DNA of 64,000 nucleotides from Eubacterium ventriosum (GTDB lineage: Bacteria > Bacillota > Clostridia > Lachnospirales > Lachnospiraceae): positions 1,561,501 through 1,625,500 of the forward strand of contig NZ_CP102282.1 in the NCBI RefSeq assembly GCF_025150745.1, written 5' to 3'. Of the stretch, positions 46,795-55,649 are shown piece after piece. The number at the start of each line of letters is the position of its first letter. The first letter of the stretch is position 1. The notes beneath the pieces are model-generated. The model saw nothing but the letters and a program-made list of their open reading frames with translations, ran no database searches and was not told the origin of the DNA. A program made the translations under genes and the position numbers.

Positions 46795-47636
46795 ATGAAA
46801 AAAAGTTTTCAGCTAATGAATGGGGGATTACGGAAGCAGGGAAGTTTTTGTTTATTTGTGCGTCGGCTGGTATCAGGCACATCATATTTGGCAGAAGGAT
46901 TACACAATAAAGACAGACAAAAAAGTTGGCAATATTAAGGTGGCACTGTTGTCCGACTCTCATGTTGGAACGACTTTTCACGGAGAAGGTTTTGCAGAGC
47001 GAATGAAAGAAATTGAAAAACAAAATCCTGATGTGATTTTGGTGGCGGGGATTTTGTGGACGAGGATACTACAAAGGAAGATATGATTAGTTGTTGCAAA
47101 ACATTAGGAAGTGCGAAAACAAAATACGGTGTTTATTATGTTTTTGGAAATCACGACAAGGGCTATTACCCGGATTCATACCGTGGTTACGGTGAGGCTG
47201 ATTTGGTGAAAGAATTGAAGGATAATAATGTTAAAGTTTTACAGGATGAAAATGTTCTAATAGATTTTATATAATCGGTCGTCAGGATCGTTCAGAAGAA
47301 GTGGAAAAGAATAAAGGACGAGCTACAATGAGTGAACTTACTTCAAGTCTTGATGACAGCAAGTTTTCAATTGTAATGAATCACCAGCTATGTGATTATG
47401 CAAATCAGGCAAAATCAGGCGTGGACTTGGTAGTGTCAGGTCACACACACGGCGGCCAGCTATTTCCGTTAATGAATATTGAAAACCTGACAGGTTTAGG
47501 TGACGATAGAGTTTATGGATATGAAAAGCGTGATAACACAAACTTCATAGTAACATCAGGAATTTCAGACTGGGCAATCAAGTTTAAAACAGGCTGCAAG
47601 TCAGAATATGTTATAGTGAACATACAGGGAAAATAG
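46795..47636 (+). pseudogene. Metallophosphoesterase, broken by frameshifts
   Basis: Three to four overlapping frames together encode a YkuE-like calcineurin-type phosphoesterase: an N-terminal membrane or linker region, IKVALLSDSHVGTTF (metal site 1), LVAGDFVDEDTTKED, YYVFGNHDKGYY (site 2), MNHQLCDYA, and LVVSGHTHGGQLFP (site 3). One break lies in a GGGG run near 47047-47050, one in a TTTTA stretch near 47265, and another near 46820. Every motif remains, so decay is recent, or the indels are assembly errors in homopolymers. Confidence 0.85.
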
Positions 47637-47690
47637 GAGAAATATAATTGGGTGTATCAGAAATGGTGCGCTCATTTATTTTTGTTTTGG

Positions 47691-47801
47691 ATTACGTGTC
47701 GTGTGGAAAAAACGCTGTGTGACACGTAAATGATTGAAATATTTGATTATTTATGCCTGAGATTACGTGTCAGAGAGAAAAATGCTATTCCACAAGTAAT
47801 T
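47691..47801. repeat. Two ATTACGTGTC palindromes 71 bp apart
   Basis: Palindromes at 47691-47730 and 47762-47801, arms ATTACGTGTC with GACACGTAA (second copy decayed to ACAAGTAAT). The pitch of 71 bp is the same as in the other arrays. No gene lies in this 350-base gap. Confidence 0.85.
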
Positions 47802-47990
47802 TGAACATATGAGTTTCTTAGAATTACCATAGATTTTCACAGCCTACTTCTGTATAATAAATAGTGTGAAATCGGGGAAATACAAATTAAGATAAAGCTA
47901 TTAATAAAAAAAGAAATAATGGTAGCAAGAAGTATCAGTAAATATCAACAAATAACCATAAATAAAAACAAAAAATATAAGGAGGACACT

Positions 47991-48488
47991 ATGAGAAGAA
48001 GCGATAGAGAGATAAAAGATTTTGATGAAATAATTGAAGTAATAAATAAATGTGACGTTTGCCGATTGGCGATTAATGATGGAGATTATCCATACATTGT
48101 GCCAATGAATTTTGGGCTTAATATAGAAGATGGTAAGGTGGTTCTTTATTTTCACTGCGCAAGCGAGGGAAAGAAGCTTGAATTACTTAGAAAAAATAAC
48201 AAGGTAGCTTTTGAAATGGACTGTGGACATGAGTTTATTTTAAATGATGAAAAGATGAGTTGCACTATGGCATACGAAAGTGTAATGGGACGCGGTCAGA
48301 TTCAGTTTGTTGAAGATGAGGATAAGTTTGCGGCACTTAAGATAATTATGAAGCAGTATCATTCAGAAGATTTTGAATTTGGGACAAAAGTAATTCCGGT
48401 AACAACAGTATTTAAAATGGTTGTAGAGGAAATGACAGGAAAAAGAAGAAAGAACAATACCAAAAGAAATAATAAAAAGCAAGATTAG
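47991..48488 (+). CDS. Pyridoxamine 5'-phosphate oxidase-fold flavoprotein (NimA-like)
   Basis: A 165-residue split-barrel flavin-binding protein. It opens MRRSDREIKDFDEIIEVINKCDVCRLAINDGDYPYIVPMNFG, characteristic of the PNPOx/NimA group in gut anaerobes, followed by HCASEGKKLELLRKNNKVAFEMD. Members reduce small organic substrates, including nitroimidazoles in some cases; the actual substrate here is unknown. AAGGAGG sets the ATG at 47991. The last codons (NNKKQD) are the first unit of a 26-bp tandem repeat that continues past the stop. Confidence 0.87.
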   Translation: MRRSDREIKDFDEIIEVINKCDVCRLAINDGDYPYIVPMNFGLNIEDGKVVLYFHCASEGKKLELLRKNNKVAFEMDCGHEFILNDEKMSCTMAYESVMGRGQIQFVEDEDKFAALKIIMKQYHSEDFEFGTKVIPVTTVFKMVVEEMTGKRRKNNTKRNNKKQD

Positions 48489-48551
48489 AAAGTAATAATA
48501 AAAAGCAAGATTAGAAAGCAATAATAAAAAGCAAGATTAAAAAGTAATATT
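48474..48551. repeat. 26-bp tandem repeat, three copies
   Basis: Units starting at 48474, 48500 and 48526, consensus AAAAAGCAAGATTAGAAAGT plus AATAAT. The first unit overlaps the end of the PNPOx-like gene and supplies its TAG. Further degenerate copies continue to about 48585. Confidence 0.85.
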
Positions 48552-48633
48552 AAAAAGTAATATTAAAAACAAGACTAAAAAGTATAACAGTAATGACAAG
48601 TTTAGAAAATCAATCCAAAGAAAGAGGAACACA

Positions 48634-50478
48634 ATGAACATTCTATCATTAGAAAACATAACACATTCATATACAGAAAGAAAATTATTTGACGAGGCAA
48701 GTTTTTACCTTCACGAAGGGGAGAAGGTAGGAATTATAGGAATTAATGGGACAGGGAAGTCCACTTTGCTTAAGATTATGGCAGGTCTTGAAATCCCGGA
48801 TGAAGGACAGGTAATTAAGGCAGCCAATATGATGATTCATTATTTGCCACAGAATCCTATTTTTAATGAAGAAGACACGGTGCTTGAAAGTGTTCAGAAC
48901 ATGATTCACCATCATGCCAATGAAGATGAATTGGTTAAGGCTAAAGCGATGATGACAAGACTTGGAATTACTGATTTTGAGCAGAAAACTTCAGAACTTT
49001 CAGGTGGACAGAGAAAGAGACTGGCGTTGGTTTCTGTATTGATTACACCTTGTGATATTTTGATTTTGGACGAGCCTACTAACCATTTGGATAGCGAAAT
49101 GGCAGAATGGCTTGAAAATCAGTTGCGCGGTTTTAGGGGGGCGCTTGTTATGGTTACTCATGACAGATATTTTCTAGACAGCGTAACTAACAGGATTATC
49201 GAGCTTGATAAAGGAAAAATCTATAGTTACAACGAAAAATACTCAGGATTTTTGGAGAGAAAAGCTGAGCGTGAGGCAAGTGCCAAGGCAAGCGAGAGAA
49301 AGCGTCAGAGCATTCTTCGAAAAGAAATTGAATGGATGCAGCGTGGGGCAAGAGCAAGGTCTACTAAGCAGAAAGCACATATTCAAAGATATGAAAATCT
49401 AAAGAATCAAAAAGGGATTGTTCAGGACGAAAAAATTGAGTTAAGTAGCATTAAGTCAAGAATGGGCAAGACGACTATTGAACTTGAAAATATTTCAAAG
49501 GCATATGACTGCAAAGTTTTGATAAATGATTTTTCTTATAATTTTCTAAAGGGCGACCGAGTAGGCTTTGTGGGCAAAAATGGTTGTGGAAAAACTACCT
49601 TAATGAAGATTATTGATGGAAGAATTGAGCCTGACAGCGGTAGTGTAAACATTGGACAGACTATCAAAATAGGTTATTATACACAGGAGATTGAAAATAA
49701 CAAAGAGGCAGGAATTGCTTATATGAATCCTGATGATAGGGTTATTGATTATATAAAAAATACTGCCGAGTTTGTAAGAACAGAGGAAGGGCTTGTGTCA
49801 GCCTCGGTTATGCTTGAAAGATTTCTTTTTGAACCGTCACAGCAGTATAGTAAGATTGAAAAATTGTCAGGTGGGGAAAAACGTCGCTTAAATCTTTTGC
49901 GTGTGCTTATGGAAGCCCCAAATGTGCTTATACTTGATGAGCCAACTAACGATTTGGACATTGAAACAATGACAATTCTTGAAGATTATTTGGATAGTTT
50001 TGATGGAATTGTAATTACCGTATCCCACGACAGATATTTTCTAGACAGAGTTGTCAGAAGAATTTTTTCCTTTGAGGAAAATGGGGTAATCGACCAGTAC
50101 GAAGGTGGTTACACAGACTACATAAATCGAAAGAAGGAAAAGGGACTGCTTGAAGAAAATGCTTTGTTAAAAACAAAAAGTAGCAGTGCAGGAAAGTCAG
50201 ATTCAGACAAAACCGAAAAAGAGGAATACAAAATAAGAAACAAAAAGCTTAAGTTTTCTTACAATGAACAAAGAGAATACGAGACAATTGAGGACGATAT
50301 TGCAAAATTAGAAGAGAAGATTGAAAAGCTTGACGGTGAAATAGTCAAGAATGCAACTAATTCAGTTAAGCTTAGGGAACTTATGGAAAGTAAGGAAGAA
50401 ACGGAAACACTTCTTATGGAAAAAATGGACCGTTGGGAGTATTTGGAAGATTTGGCAAAGAAAATTGAGGAACAATAA
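48634..50478 (+). CDS. ABC-F family ATP-binding protein (Uup-like)
   Basis: A soluble protein of 614 residues with two ATPase domains and no membrane segment. Domain 1: Walker A GINGTGKST, signature LSGGQRKR, Walker B ILILDEPTNHLD. Domain 2: GKNGCGKTT, LSGGEKRR, LILDEPTNDLD. The linker between them carries EWMQRGARARSTKQKAHIQRYENL, and a coiled-coil C-terminus begins about residue 500. ABC-F proteins act on the ribosome as translation factors or antibiotic protection proteins; the Uup-like layout suggests a housekeeping role. The start has AAAGAGG upstream. Confidence 0.93.
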   Translation: MNILSLENITHSYTERKLFDEASFYLHEGEKVGIIGINGTGKSTLLKIMAGLEIPDEGQVIKAANMMIHYLPQNPIFNEEDTVLESVQNMIHHHANEDELVKAKAMMTRLGITDFEQKTSELSGGQRKRLALVSVLITPCDILILDEPTNHLDSEMAEWLENQLRGFRGALVMVTHDRYFLDSVTNRIIELDKGKIYSYNEKYSGFLERKAEREASAKASERKRQSILRKEIEWMQRGARARSTKQKAHIQRYENLKNQKGIVQDEKIELSSIKSRMGKTTIELENISKAYDCKVLINDFSYNFLKGDRVGFVGKNGCGKTTLMKIIDGRIEPDSGSVNIGQTIKIGYYTQEIENNKEAGIAYMNPDDRVIDYIKNTAEFVRTEEGLVSASVMLERFLFEPSQQYSKIEKLSGGEKRRLNLLRVLMEAPNVLILDEPTNDLDIETMTILEDYLDSFDGIVITVSHDRYFLDRVVRRIFSFEENGVIDQYEGGYTDYINRKKEKGLLEENALLKTKSSSAGKSDSDKTEKEEYKIRNKKLKFSYNEQREYETIEDDIAKLEEKIEKLDGEIVKNATNSVKLRELMESKEETETLLMEKMDRWEYLEDLAKKIEEQ

Positions 50479-50569
50479 AGAGAATATCTGAGTTTATCCT
50501 AGCAATTCCTACCACAGTGGTATTATATATAAAAATCTACTAATCTGGTAGAAAAAATCAAAATCAGGG

Positions 50570-50599
50570 TTGACATCCCAACCATCAGATGTTACTCTA
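50570..50599 (+). promoter_or_regulatory. Promoter for the glucose PTS transcript
   Basis: TTGACA (50570-50575) and an extended -10, TGTTACTCT (50591-50599), spacing 18. Confidence 0.65.
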
Positions 50600-50626
50600 A
50601 AGAAGTAAATTAAATAATTTTAAATA

Positions 50627-50703
50627 GTATGTAACTTTAAGTAGGCATTAACTATACACACATCTCAAAGGGAGTCGTGTATCTGTTATACCTACTTTTT
50701 TTG
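50627..50703 (+). promoter_or_regulatory. RAT antiterminator site overlapping a terminator
   Basis: ATGTAACT...GTAGGCATTAAC (50627-50654) matches the ribonucleic-antiterminator pattern bound by LicT/GlcT proteins. It overlaps the 5' arm of a terminator: AAGTAGG (50640-50646) pairs with CCTACTT (50692-50698), with TAAC/GTTA and ATACAC/GTGTAT inside, then a T run. Antiterminator binding would let transcription reach ptsG. Confidence 0.8.
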
Positions 50704-50800
50704 TGTTTAAAAGAGCTGCAACTTATAACAAAAATAGTCGTAAATGTATGATACATGCCCAAATGAACCAAAATATTATTAGTGTTTGAAAGGAGAAAAA

Positions 50801-52957
50801 ATGAAAGACAAAATTTTTGGTGTTTTACAACGTGTAGGAAGATCATTTATGCTTCCAATAGCTATCCTTCCTGTAGCAGGTTTGTTACTTGGACTTGGTA
50901 GCTCATTTACAAATGAAACAATGCTTAAAGCATACGGATTATTAGGTATTATGGGACCTGGAACAGTATTTAATGCAATATTTCAGGTAATGAGTGATGC
51001 GGGAAATATAGTTTTTACTAACCTGCCGATTATTTTTGCAATGGGTGTTGCAATAGGTATGGCAAAAAAAGAAAAGGAAGTTGCAGCACTTGCAGCAGCT
51101 ATAGCTTTCTTCATTATGCACGCATCAATTGGTGCCATGATTACAATTAACGGTGGCGCAGAAAAAATGCTTGAAGGTGCCACAACAGATGTCGTAGGTA
51201 TTACTTCATTACAGATGGGTGTGTTTGGTGGTATTATTGTTGGTCTTGGTGTTGCAGCACTTCATAACAAATTTTACAAAATCGAATTGCCACAGGTATT
51301 ATCATTCTTTGGCGGAACAAGATTTGTTCCAATTATTTGTTCATTAGTTTTCACATTAGTTGGCATTTTAATGTTCTTTATCTGGCCGGTTATCCAGAGC
51401 GGAATTTACTCTGTTGGAGATTTAGTACTTAATTCAGGTTACGCAGGAACATGGGTATACGGATTTATGGAAAGACTTCTTATTCCATTTGGTCTTCATC
51501 ACGTATTTTATCTTCCATTCTGGCAGACAGGCGTTGGCGGAACAATGGAAGTTGGAGGTCAGTTAATTGAAGGTGCACAGAATATTTTCTTTGCACAGCT
51601 TGCAGATCCATCAGTTACAAAATTTGCAGTTTCAGCAACAAGATTTATGTCAGGTAAGTTCCCACTTATGATTTTCGGACTTCCTGGAGCAGCACTTGCA
51701 ATGTATAGAACAGCAAATCCTGAAAAGAAGAAAGCAGTAGCAGGTCTTCTTTTGTCAGCAGCTTTAACATCAATGATTACAGGTATTACAGAACCATTGG
51801 AATTTACATTCCTTTTTGTTGCACCATTACTTTATGGTATTCACTGCGTATTTGCAGGACTTGCATATATGTTAATGCATGTATTTAAAGTAGGTGTAGG
51901 TATGACATTCTCAGGCGGTCTTATTGATATGTTCCTGTTTGGAATAATGCAGGGAAATGGAAAGACTAACTGGATTTGGATTGTTATTGTAGGTATTGTT
52001 TACTTTATCGTATATTATTTCTTATTTAGCTTCTTAATTAAAAAATTAGATTTGAAGACACCTGGTAGGGATGACAGTGAGGAAGTCAAACTTTATAGAA
52101 GAAGCGATGTTGAAGCTAAGAAAAACGGCAAGTCAGAAAACGGAGAAAATAGTGATGTTGACGAATTATCAGAAATGATTACTAATGGTTTAGGCGGAAA
52201 GAAAAATATTTCTGATGTTGATTGCTGTGCAACAAGACTTAGATGTACAGTTTTTAAAGCTGAATTGGTTAATGACGGAATGCTTAAGGCAACAGGAGCG
52301 TCAGGTGTAGTACACAAGGGTAACGGTGTTCAGGTGATTTATGGACCAAAAGTAACAGTAATTAAGTCTAACTTAGAAGATTATCTGGAAACAGCTCCAA
52401 ATATAGAGTATAATGGTAGCAATAGTCAGTCAGACGAAGTTGAAAACAAGACTGAGGATGGAAATAATCAGAAGGAGCAAGAGACAAAAATAGTAAAATC
52501 AATTATTATCTCAAGCCCTATTACAGGGATAGCCGCAGATTTAGGTACAGCGCCGGATGAAGCTTTTGCAAGCAGAATGATGGGAGACGGTGCAGTTGTA
52601 ACTCCAACAGATTCAGTTGTTAAGGCACCTGCTGATGGTGAAATTGTATTTGTTTTTGATACTAAGCACGCAGTAGGATTTACAACAGAAGATGGTATTA
52701 GTATGATTATCCATGTTGGTATTGACACAGTAAAACTTAACGGCGAAGGCTTTGATGTAATGGTAGAAGCAGGACAGAAAGTTAAAAAGGGTGATCCTAT
52801 TATGAAACTTGATTTGGATTATTTATCTGCCAATGCACCATCATTGGCATCACCTGTAATGTGTACAGAGCTTAGCGACAATCAAAAAATCAGATTACTT
52901 AAGGAAGGCGATATACAGGCAGGGGAATCACTTTTTGCTATTGATATTTACGAATAA
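50801..52957 (+). CDS. ptsG: Glucose-family PTS transporter, EIICBA
   Basis: A 718-residue phosphotransferase permease that imports and phosphorylates glucose (or a related sugar). The membrane EIIC domain (residues 1-400) has FMLPIAILPVAGLLLGLG and GITEPLEFTFLFVAPLLY; the EIIB domain carries the phospho-Cys in DVDCCATRLRCTV; a linker rich in Asn/Glu/Lys leads to EIIA with SPITGIAADLG and the phospho-His in MIIHVGIDTVKLNG. AAAGGAG sets ATG 50801. A RAT/terminator precedes it and an antiterminator gene follows, so the operon is induced by its own substrate. Confidence 0.95.
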   Translation: MKDKIFGVLQRVGRSFMLPIAILPVAGLLLGLGSSFTNETMLKAYGLLGIMGPGTVFNAIFQVMSDAGNIVFTNLPIIFAMGVAIGMAKKEKEVAALAAAIAFFIMHASIGAMITINGGAEKMLEGATTDVVGITSLQMGVFGGIIVGLGVAALHNKFYKIELPQVLSFFGGTRFVPIICSLVFTLVGILMFFIWPVIQSGIYSVGDLVLNSGYAGTWVYGFMERLLIPFGLHHVFYLPFWQTGVGGTMEVGGQLIEGAQNIFFAQLADPSVTKFAVSATRFMSGKFPLMIFGLPGAALAMYRTANPEKKKAVAGLLLSAALTSMITGITEPLEFTFLFVAPLLYGIHCVFAGLAYMLMHVFKVGVGMTFSGGLIDMFLFGIMQGNGKTNWIWIVIVGIVYFIVYYFLFSFLIKKLDLKTPGRDDSEEVKLYRRSDVEAKKNGKSENGENSDVDELSEMITNGLGGKKNISDVDCCATRLRCTVFKAELVNDGMLKATGASGVVHKGNGVQVIYGPKVTVIKSNLEDYLETAPNIEYNGSNSQSDEVENKTEDGNNQKEQETKIVKSIIISSPITGIAADLGTAPDEAFASRMMGDGAVVTPTDSVVKAPADGEIVFVFDTKHAVGFTTEDGISMIIHVGIDTVKLNGEGFDVMVEAGQKVKKGDPIMKLDLDYLSANAPSLASPVMCTELSDNQKIRLLKEGDIQAGESLFAIDIYE

Positions 52958-52977
52958 TGTCACAGAGTAATTAGGAT

Positions 52978-53811
52978 ATGTATAGAGTAAAAAAAGCGTT
53001 AAACCACAATGCGGTTGTGGCAATTGATGCAGAAAAATGTCAGGAATTTTTGATTTTGGGAAAAGGCATCGGGTTCGGTAAGAAAGTTACTGAGTATGTT
53101 GAACCAAGAGCAGAAGACACTGTATATTCAATGAAAGAATGTACGGAAAGAGGAGAGGCAGAAGACATTGTTAATGAAGTTTCTCCAGTTTGTTTAGAGA
53201 TTGCAGATGCAGTTTTAAACAAGGCGGAAGAAGAATTTGGAAATATTGACAGAAGAATACTTTTTCCATTGGCAGACCACATTGAGTTTGCAGTCAAAAG
53301 AATAAAGAACAATGAGCAAATAAGCAATCCGTTAACAGCGGATATAAGAGTTCTTTTTCATTCAGAATATAAAGTGGCAGAGGGGATTAAACCATTGTTG
53401 CTTGAAAAGATGGGTATAGAAATAGATGAACATGAAGTAGGCTATATTGCACTTCACATTCATTCAGCCATTGATACAGAGAACGTATCCCAGTCAATGA
53501 TTATAGCTCAGGGTGTGCGTGAGTGTATTTCTATGGTAGAAGCTGAAACAGGAAGAAAAATAAATGTTCTATCTATTTCATACAACCGTCTAATGAACCA
53601 CATTAAATATATGATAGCAAGAGCCCTTAAAGGTGAAAAAATCAAGCTTAATCTGAACGACTATATGGAAAACAAATTTCCACAGGAATTTCAGATGGCA
53701 ATCACCATATGTGACAATATAAGCCATTTGCTTAAGTTGTCCTTTGATGAGTCAGAAATAGGATATCTTGCAATGCATATCCAAAGGGTAACAAGCGGAG
53801 AGCTTGACTAA
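52978..53811 (+). CDS. Transcription antiterminator of the BglG/LicT family
   Basis: A 277-residue antiterminator with an N-terminal CAT RNA-binding domain (MYRVKKALNHNAVVAIDAEKCQEFLILGKGIGFGKK) and two PRD domains with conserved histidines (ADHIEFAVKRI, YIALHIHSA; RLMNHIKYMIARA, YLAMHIQRV) that are phosphorylated by the PTS. It follows ptsG by 20 bases in the same transcript and presumably binds the RAT upstream, as GlcT does for ptsG in bacilli. Confidence 0.94.
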   Translation: MYRVKKALNHNAVVAIDAEKCQEFLILGKGIGFGKKVTEYVEPRAEDTVYSMKECTERGEAEDIVNEVSPVCLEIADAVLNKAEEEFGNIDRRILFPLADHIEFAVKRIKNNEQISNPLTADIRVLFHSEYKVAEGIKPLLLEKMGIEIDEHEVGYIALHIHSAIDTENVSQSMIIAQGVRECISMVEAETGRKINVLSISYNRLMNHIKYMIARALKGEKIKLNLNDYMENKFPQEFQMAITICDNISHLLKLSFDESEIGYLAMHIQRVTSGELD

Positions 53812-53838
53812 AAGTTGTGAAAGAAAAATAAAGAAAGT

Positions 53839-53882
53839 AAAACTAGTCAGATTAACCATAGTTGATTTGGCTAGTTTTTTTT
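53839..53882 (+). terminator. Intrinsic terminator after the antiterminator gene
   Basis: AAAACTAGtCAgAT pairs with ATtTGgCTAGTTTT, followed by more T residues. Confidence 0.88.
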
Positions 53883-53890
53883 GTGGGTGC

Positions 53891-53983
53891 GAAAGTGGTT
53901 TGTTTTGCAATTGTGGAAGTGGTTTGTTTGCAATTGCGGAAGTGGTTTGTTTGCAATTGCGGAAGTGGTTTGTTTGCAATTGC
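53891..53983. repeat. 23-bp tandem repeat with GCAATTGC palindrome
   Basis: Units at 53915, 53938 and 53961 read GGAAGTGGTTTGTTTGCAAT then TGC; a slightly longer first unit starts at 53891. Each carries the 8-bp palindrome GCAATTGC. Confidence 0.9.
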
Positions 53984-54020
53984 GGGAAAAGATTGTTTGT
54001 TTTGTCTTGTTTCGTTGCTG

Positions 54021-54824
54021 ATTACGTGTCGTAGAGCGAAAATGCTGTGGCACACGTAAAATATTGAAATATTTGTCTTGATTCGCAGCCGATTACGTGT
54101 CGTAGAGCAAAAATGTTGTGGCACACGTAAAATATTGAAATATTTGTCTTGATTCGCAGCCGATTACGTGTCGTAGAGCGAAAATGCTGTGGCACACGTA
54201 AAATATTGAAATATTTGTCTTGATTCGCAACCGATTACGTGTCGTAGAGCAAAAATGTTGTAGCACACGTAAAATATTGAAATATTTGTCTTGATTCGCA
54301 ACCGATTACGTGTCGTAGAGCGAAAACGCTGTGGCACACGTAAAATATTGAAATATTTGTCTTGATTCGCAACCGATTACGTGTCGTAGAGCGAAAATGC
54401 TGTGTGACAAGTAATTTATTGAAATTAAGCTTGTATTTTTGCATGGGATTACGTGTCGGTGAACGAAAATGTTATATGACACGTAATTCTCCAAAAGTTC
54501 ATTGATATTTTATGAATAATTACGTGTCAGCGAAAGAAAATAGTGTATGATACGTAATTGAAAACAGTATTACGGATATATGAGCAAAAACATCTCATAA
54601 ACCGTAAAATTAGGAAAAAATCTTATCCTATCGTATCCCATTACGGAATCTGGCAGCCAAAATATTTCAGAATCCGTAATTTATATTCAAGAATCCTTGA
54701 GCAGGACGAATATTACGGAACTATAGGAAGACAATCTCTCAGAATCCGTAATTTATATTCAAGAATCCTTGAGCAGGACGAATATTACGGAATTTCAGTA
54801 TAAAGTTTTCCAAAAATCCGTAAT
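54021..54824. repeat. Large palindrome array, 12 palindromes at 71-72 bp pitch
   Basis: ATTACGTGTC palindromes (40 bases) begin at 54021, 54092, 54163, 54234, 54305, 54376, 54448 and 54519; the first five units, spacer included, are near-identical tandem copies. ATTACGG palindromes follow at 54569, 54640, 54712 and 54784. All steps are 71 or 72 bp except the 50-bp change of type. With the 23-bp repeats and 200 bases of plain A+T-rich DNA this fills the gap between the PTS and GntR loci. Confidence 0.92.
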
Positions 54825-55029
54825 GCTCCAAATCAAGCCTGTCCACAGAGCAAAAAAATCAAGTCTACCGCATTAGAAAATCATAACAAATAATCTAAAC
54901 CCCTCATATGGTTATAAAAATAAAGAATAAATTACATGAATCCATGCTAAAAGTCATAACAATCAGATGAAAATATTAAGGAGGTTATGATTTTGGCATA
55001 AAACCACTTGACTTCTAACTACCACAGGG

Positions 55030-55061
55030 CTATACTACATTATATCAGTAATGTAGTATAG
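55030..55061 (+). promoter_or_regulatory. Inverted-repeat operator before the GntR gene
   Basis: CTATACTACATTA (55030-55042), spacer TATCAG, TAATGTAGTATAG (55049-55061): perfect 13-base arms, 33 bases before the start. Likely binding site of the YtrA-type regulator. Confidence 0.8.
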
Positions 55062-55094
55062 TTGATAAAAGATATTATACAAGGAGGTACATCA

Positions 55095-55466
55095 TTGAAA
55101 ATTGATGAAAACAGTATGATTCCAATCTATGTGCAAATTGCTGATTCCATTGAAGATGACATACTATCAGGAAAATTGAAGGAGAACGATACATGTTACT
55201 CACAATTAGTTTTGGCGAAGGAGCTTAAAGTCAATCCGGCTACTGCGGCGAAAGGAATTAATCTTTTGGTTAGCAGAGGGATTCTTATAAAGCACAGAGG
55301 CCAGGCAATGACAGTTGCAGGCGATGCCATAAGTATGATTTCAGAAAGGAAGAGGCATAGTGAAGTGGAACAGATAGCAGAACAATTAATTAAACTAAGT
55401 AAGAAATTGTCAATTACAAAAGAGGAGTTACTTAAACTAATAGCAGAACAATACGATAAGAAGTAA
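55095..55466 (+). CDS. GntR-family regulator, YtrA type
   Basis: A 123-residue regulator of the short YtrA subfamily: only a winged HTH (IPIYVQIADSIEDDILSGKLKENDTCYSQLVLAKELKVNPATAAKGINLLVSRGILIKHRGQAMTV) and a helical tail. The start is TTG at 55095 because AAGGAGGT lies seven bases before it; an earlier in-frame TTG (55062) abuts the operator. Such regulators repress adjacent ABC transporter operons, and the two genes that follow are an ATPase and a membrane protein. A perfect inverted repeat upstream suggests autoregulation. Confidence 0.9.
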   Translation: MKIDENSMIPIYVQIADSIEDDILSGKLKENDTCYSQLVLAKELKVNPATAAKGINLLVSRGILIKHRGQAMTVAGDAISMISERKRHSEVEQIAEQLIKLSKKLSITKEELLKLIAEQYDKK

Positions 55467-55649
55467 ATAAGACAAAAAAGCTAAACATAAAGTTAAACAA
55501 TCAAAAAAATTAAATACTAAGCTAAAAAGAAAAACAGACACATAATTAAATACAAAGCTAAGTACAAAAGCCAGAAAAAACAAACAAAAAAGAAGTAATT
55601 TACAACAAGTAGTAGTAACAACAATTTTAGTCAGGAGGGAAGTGCAGTA

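Noticed and set aside
53852-54494. Short overlapping minus-strand ORFs rich in HFRSTTRN and ANKPLPQLQ
   Set aside because: They are translations of the tandem repeats. The 71-bp pitch breaks any frame, and there are no ribosome sites.
54021-54824. CRISPR array
   Set aside because: The unit length (40-base palindrome plus about 31-base spacer) is superficially CRISPR-like, but the repeats vary, several spacers are identical copies, and no cas gene lies in the window.
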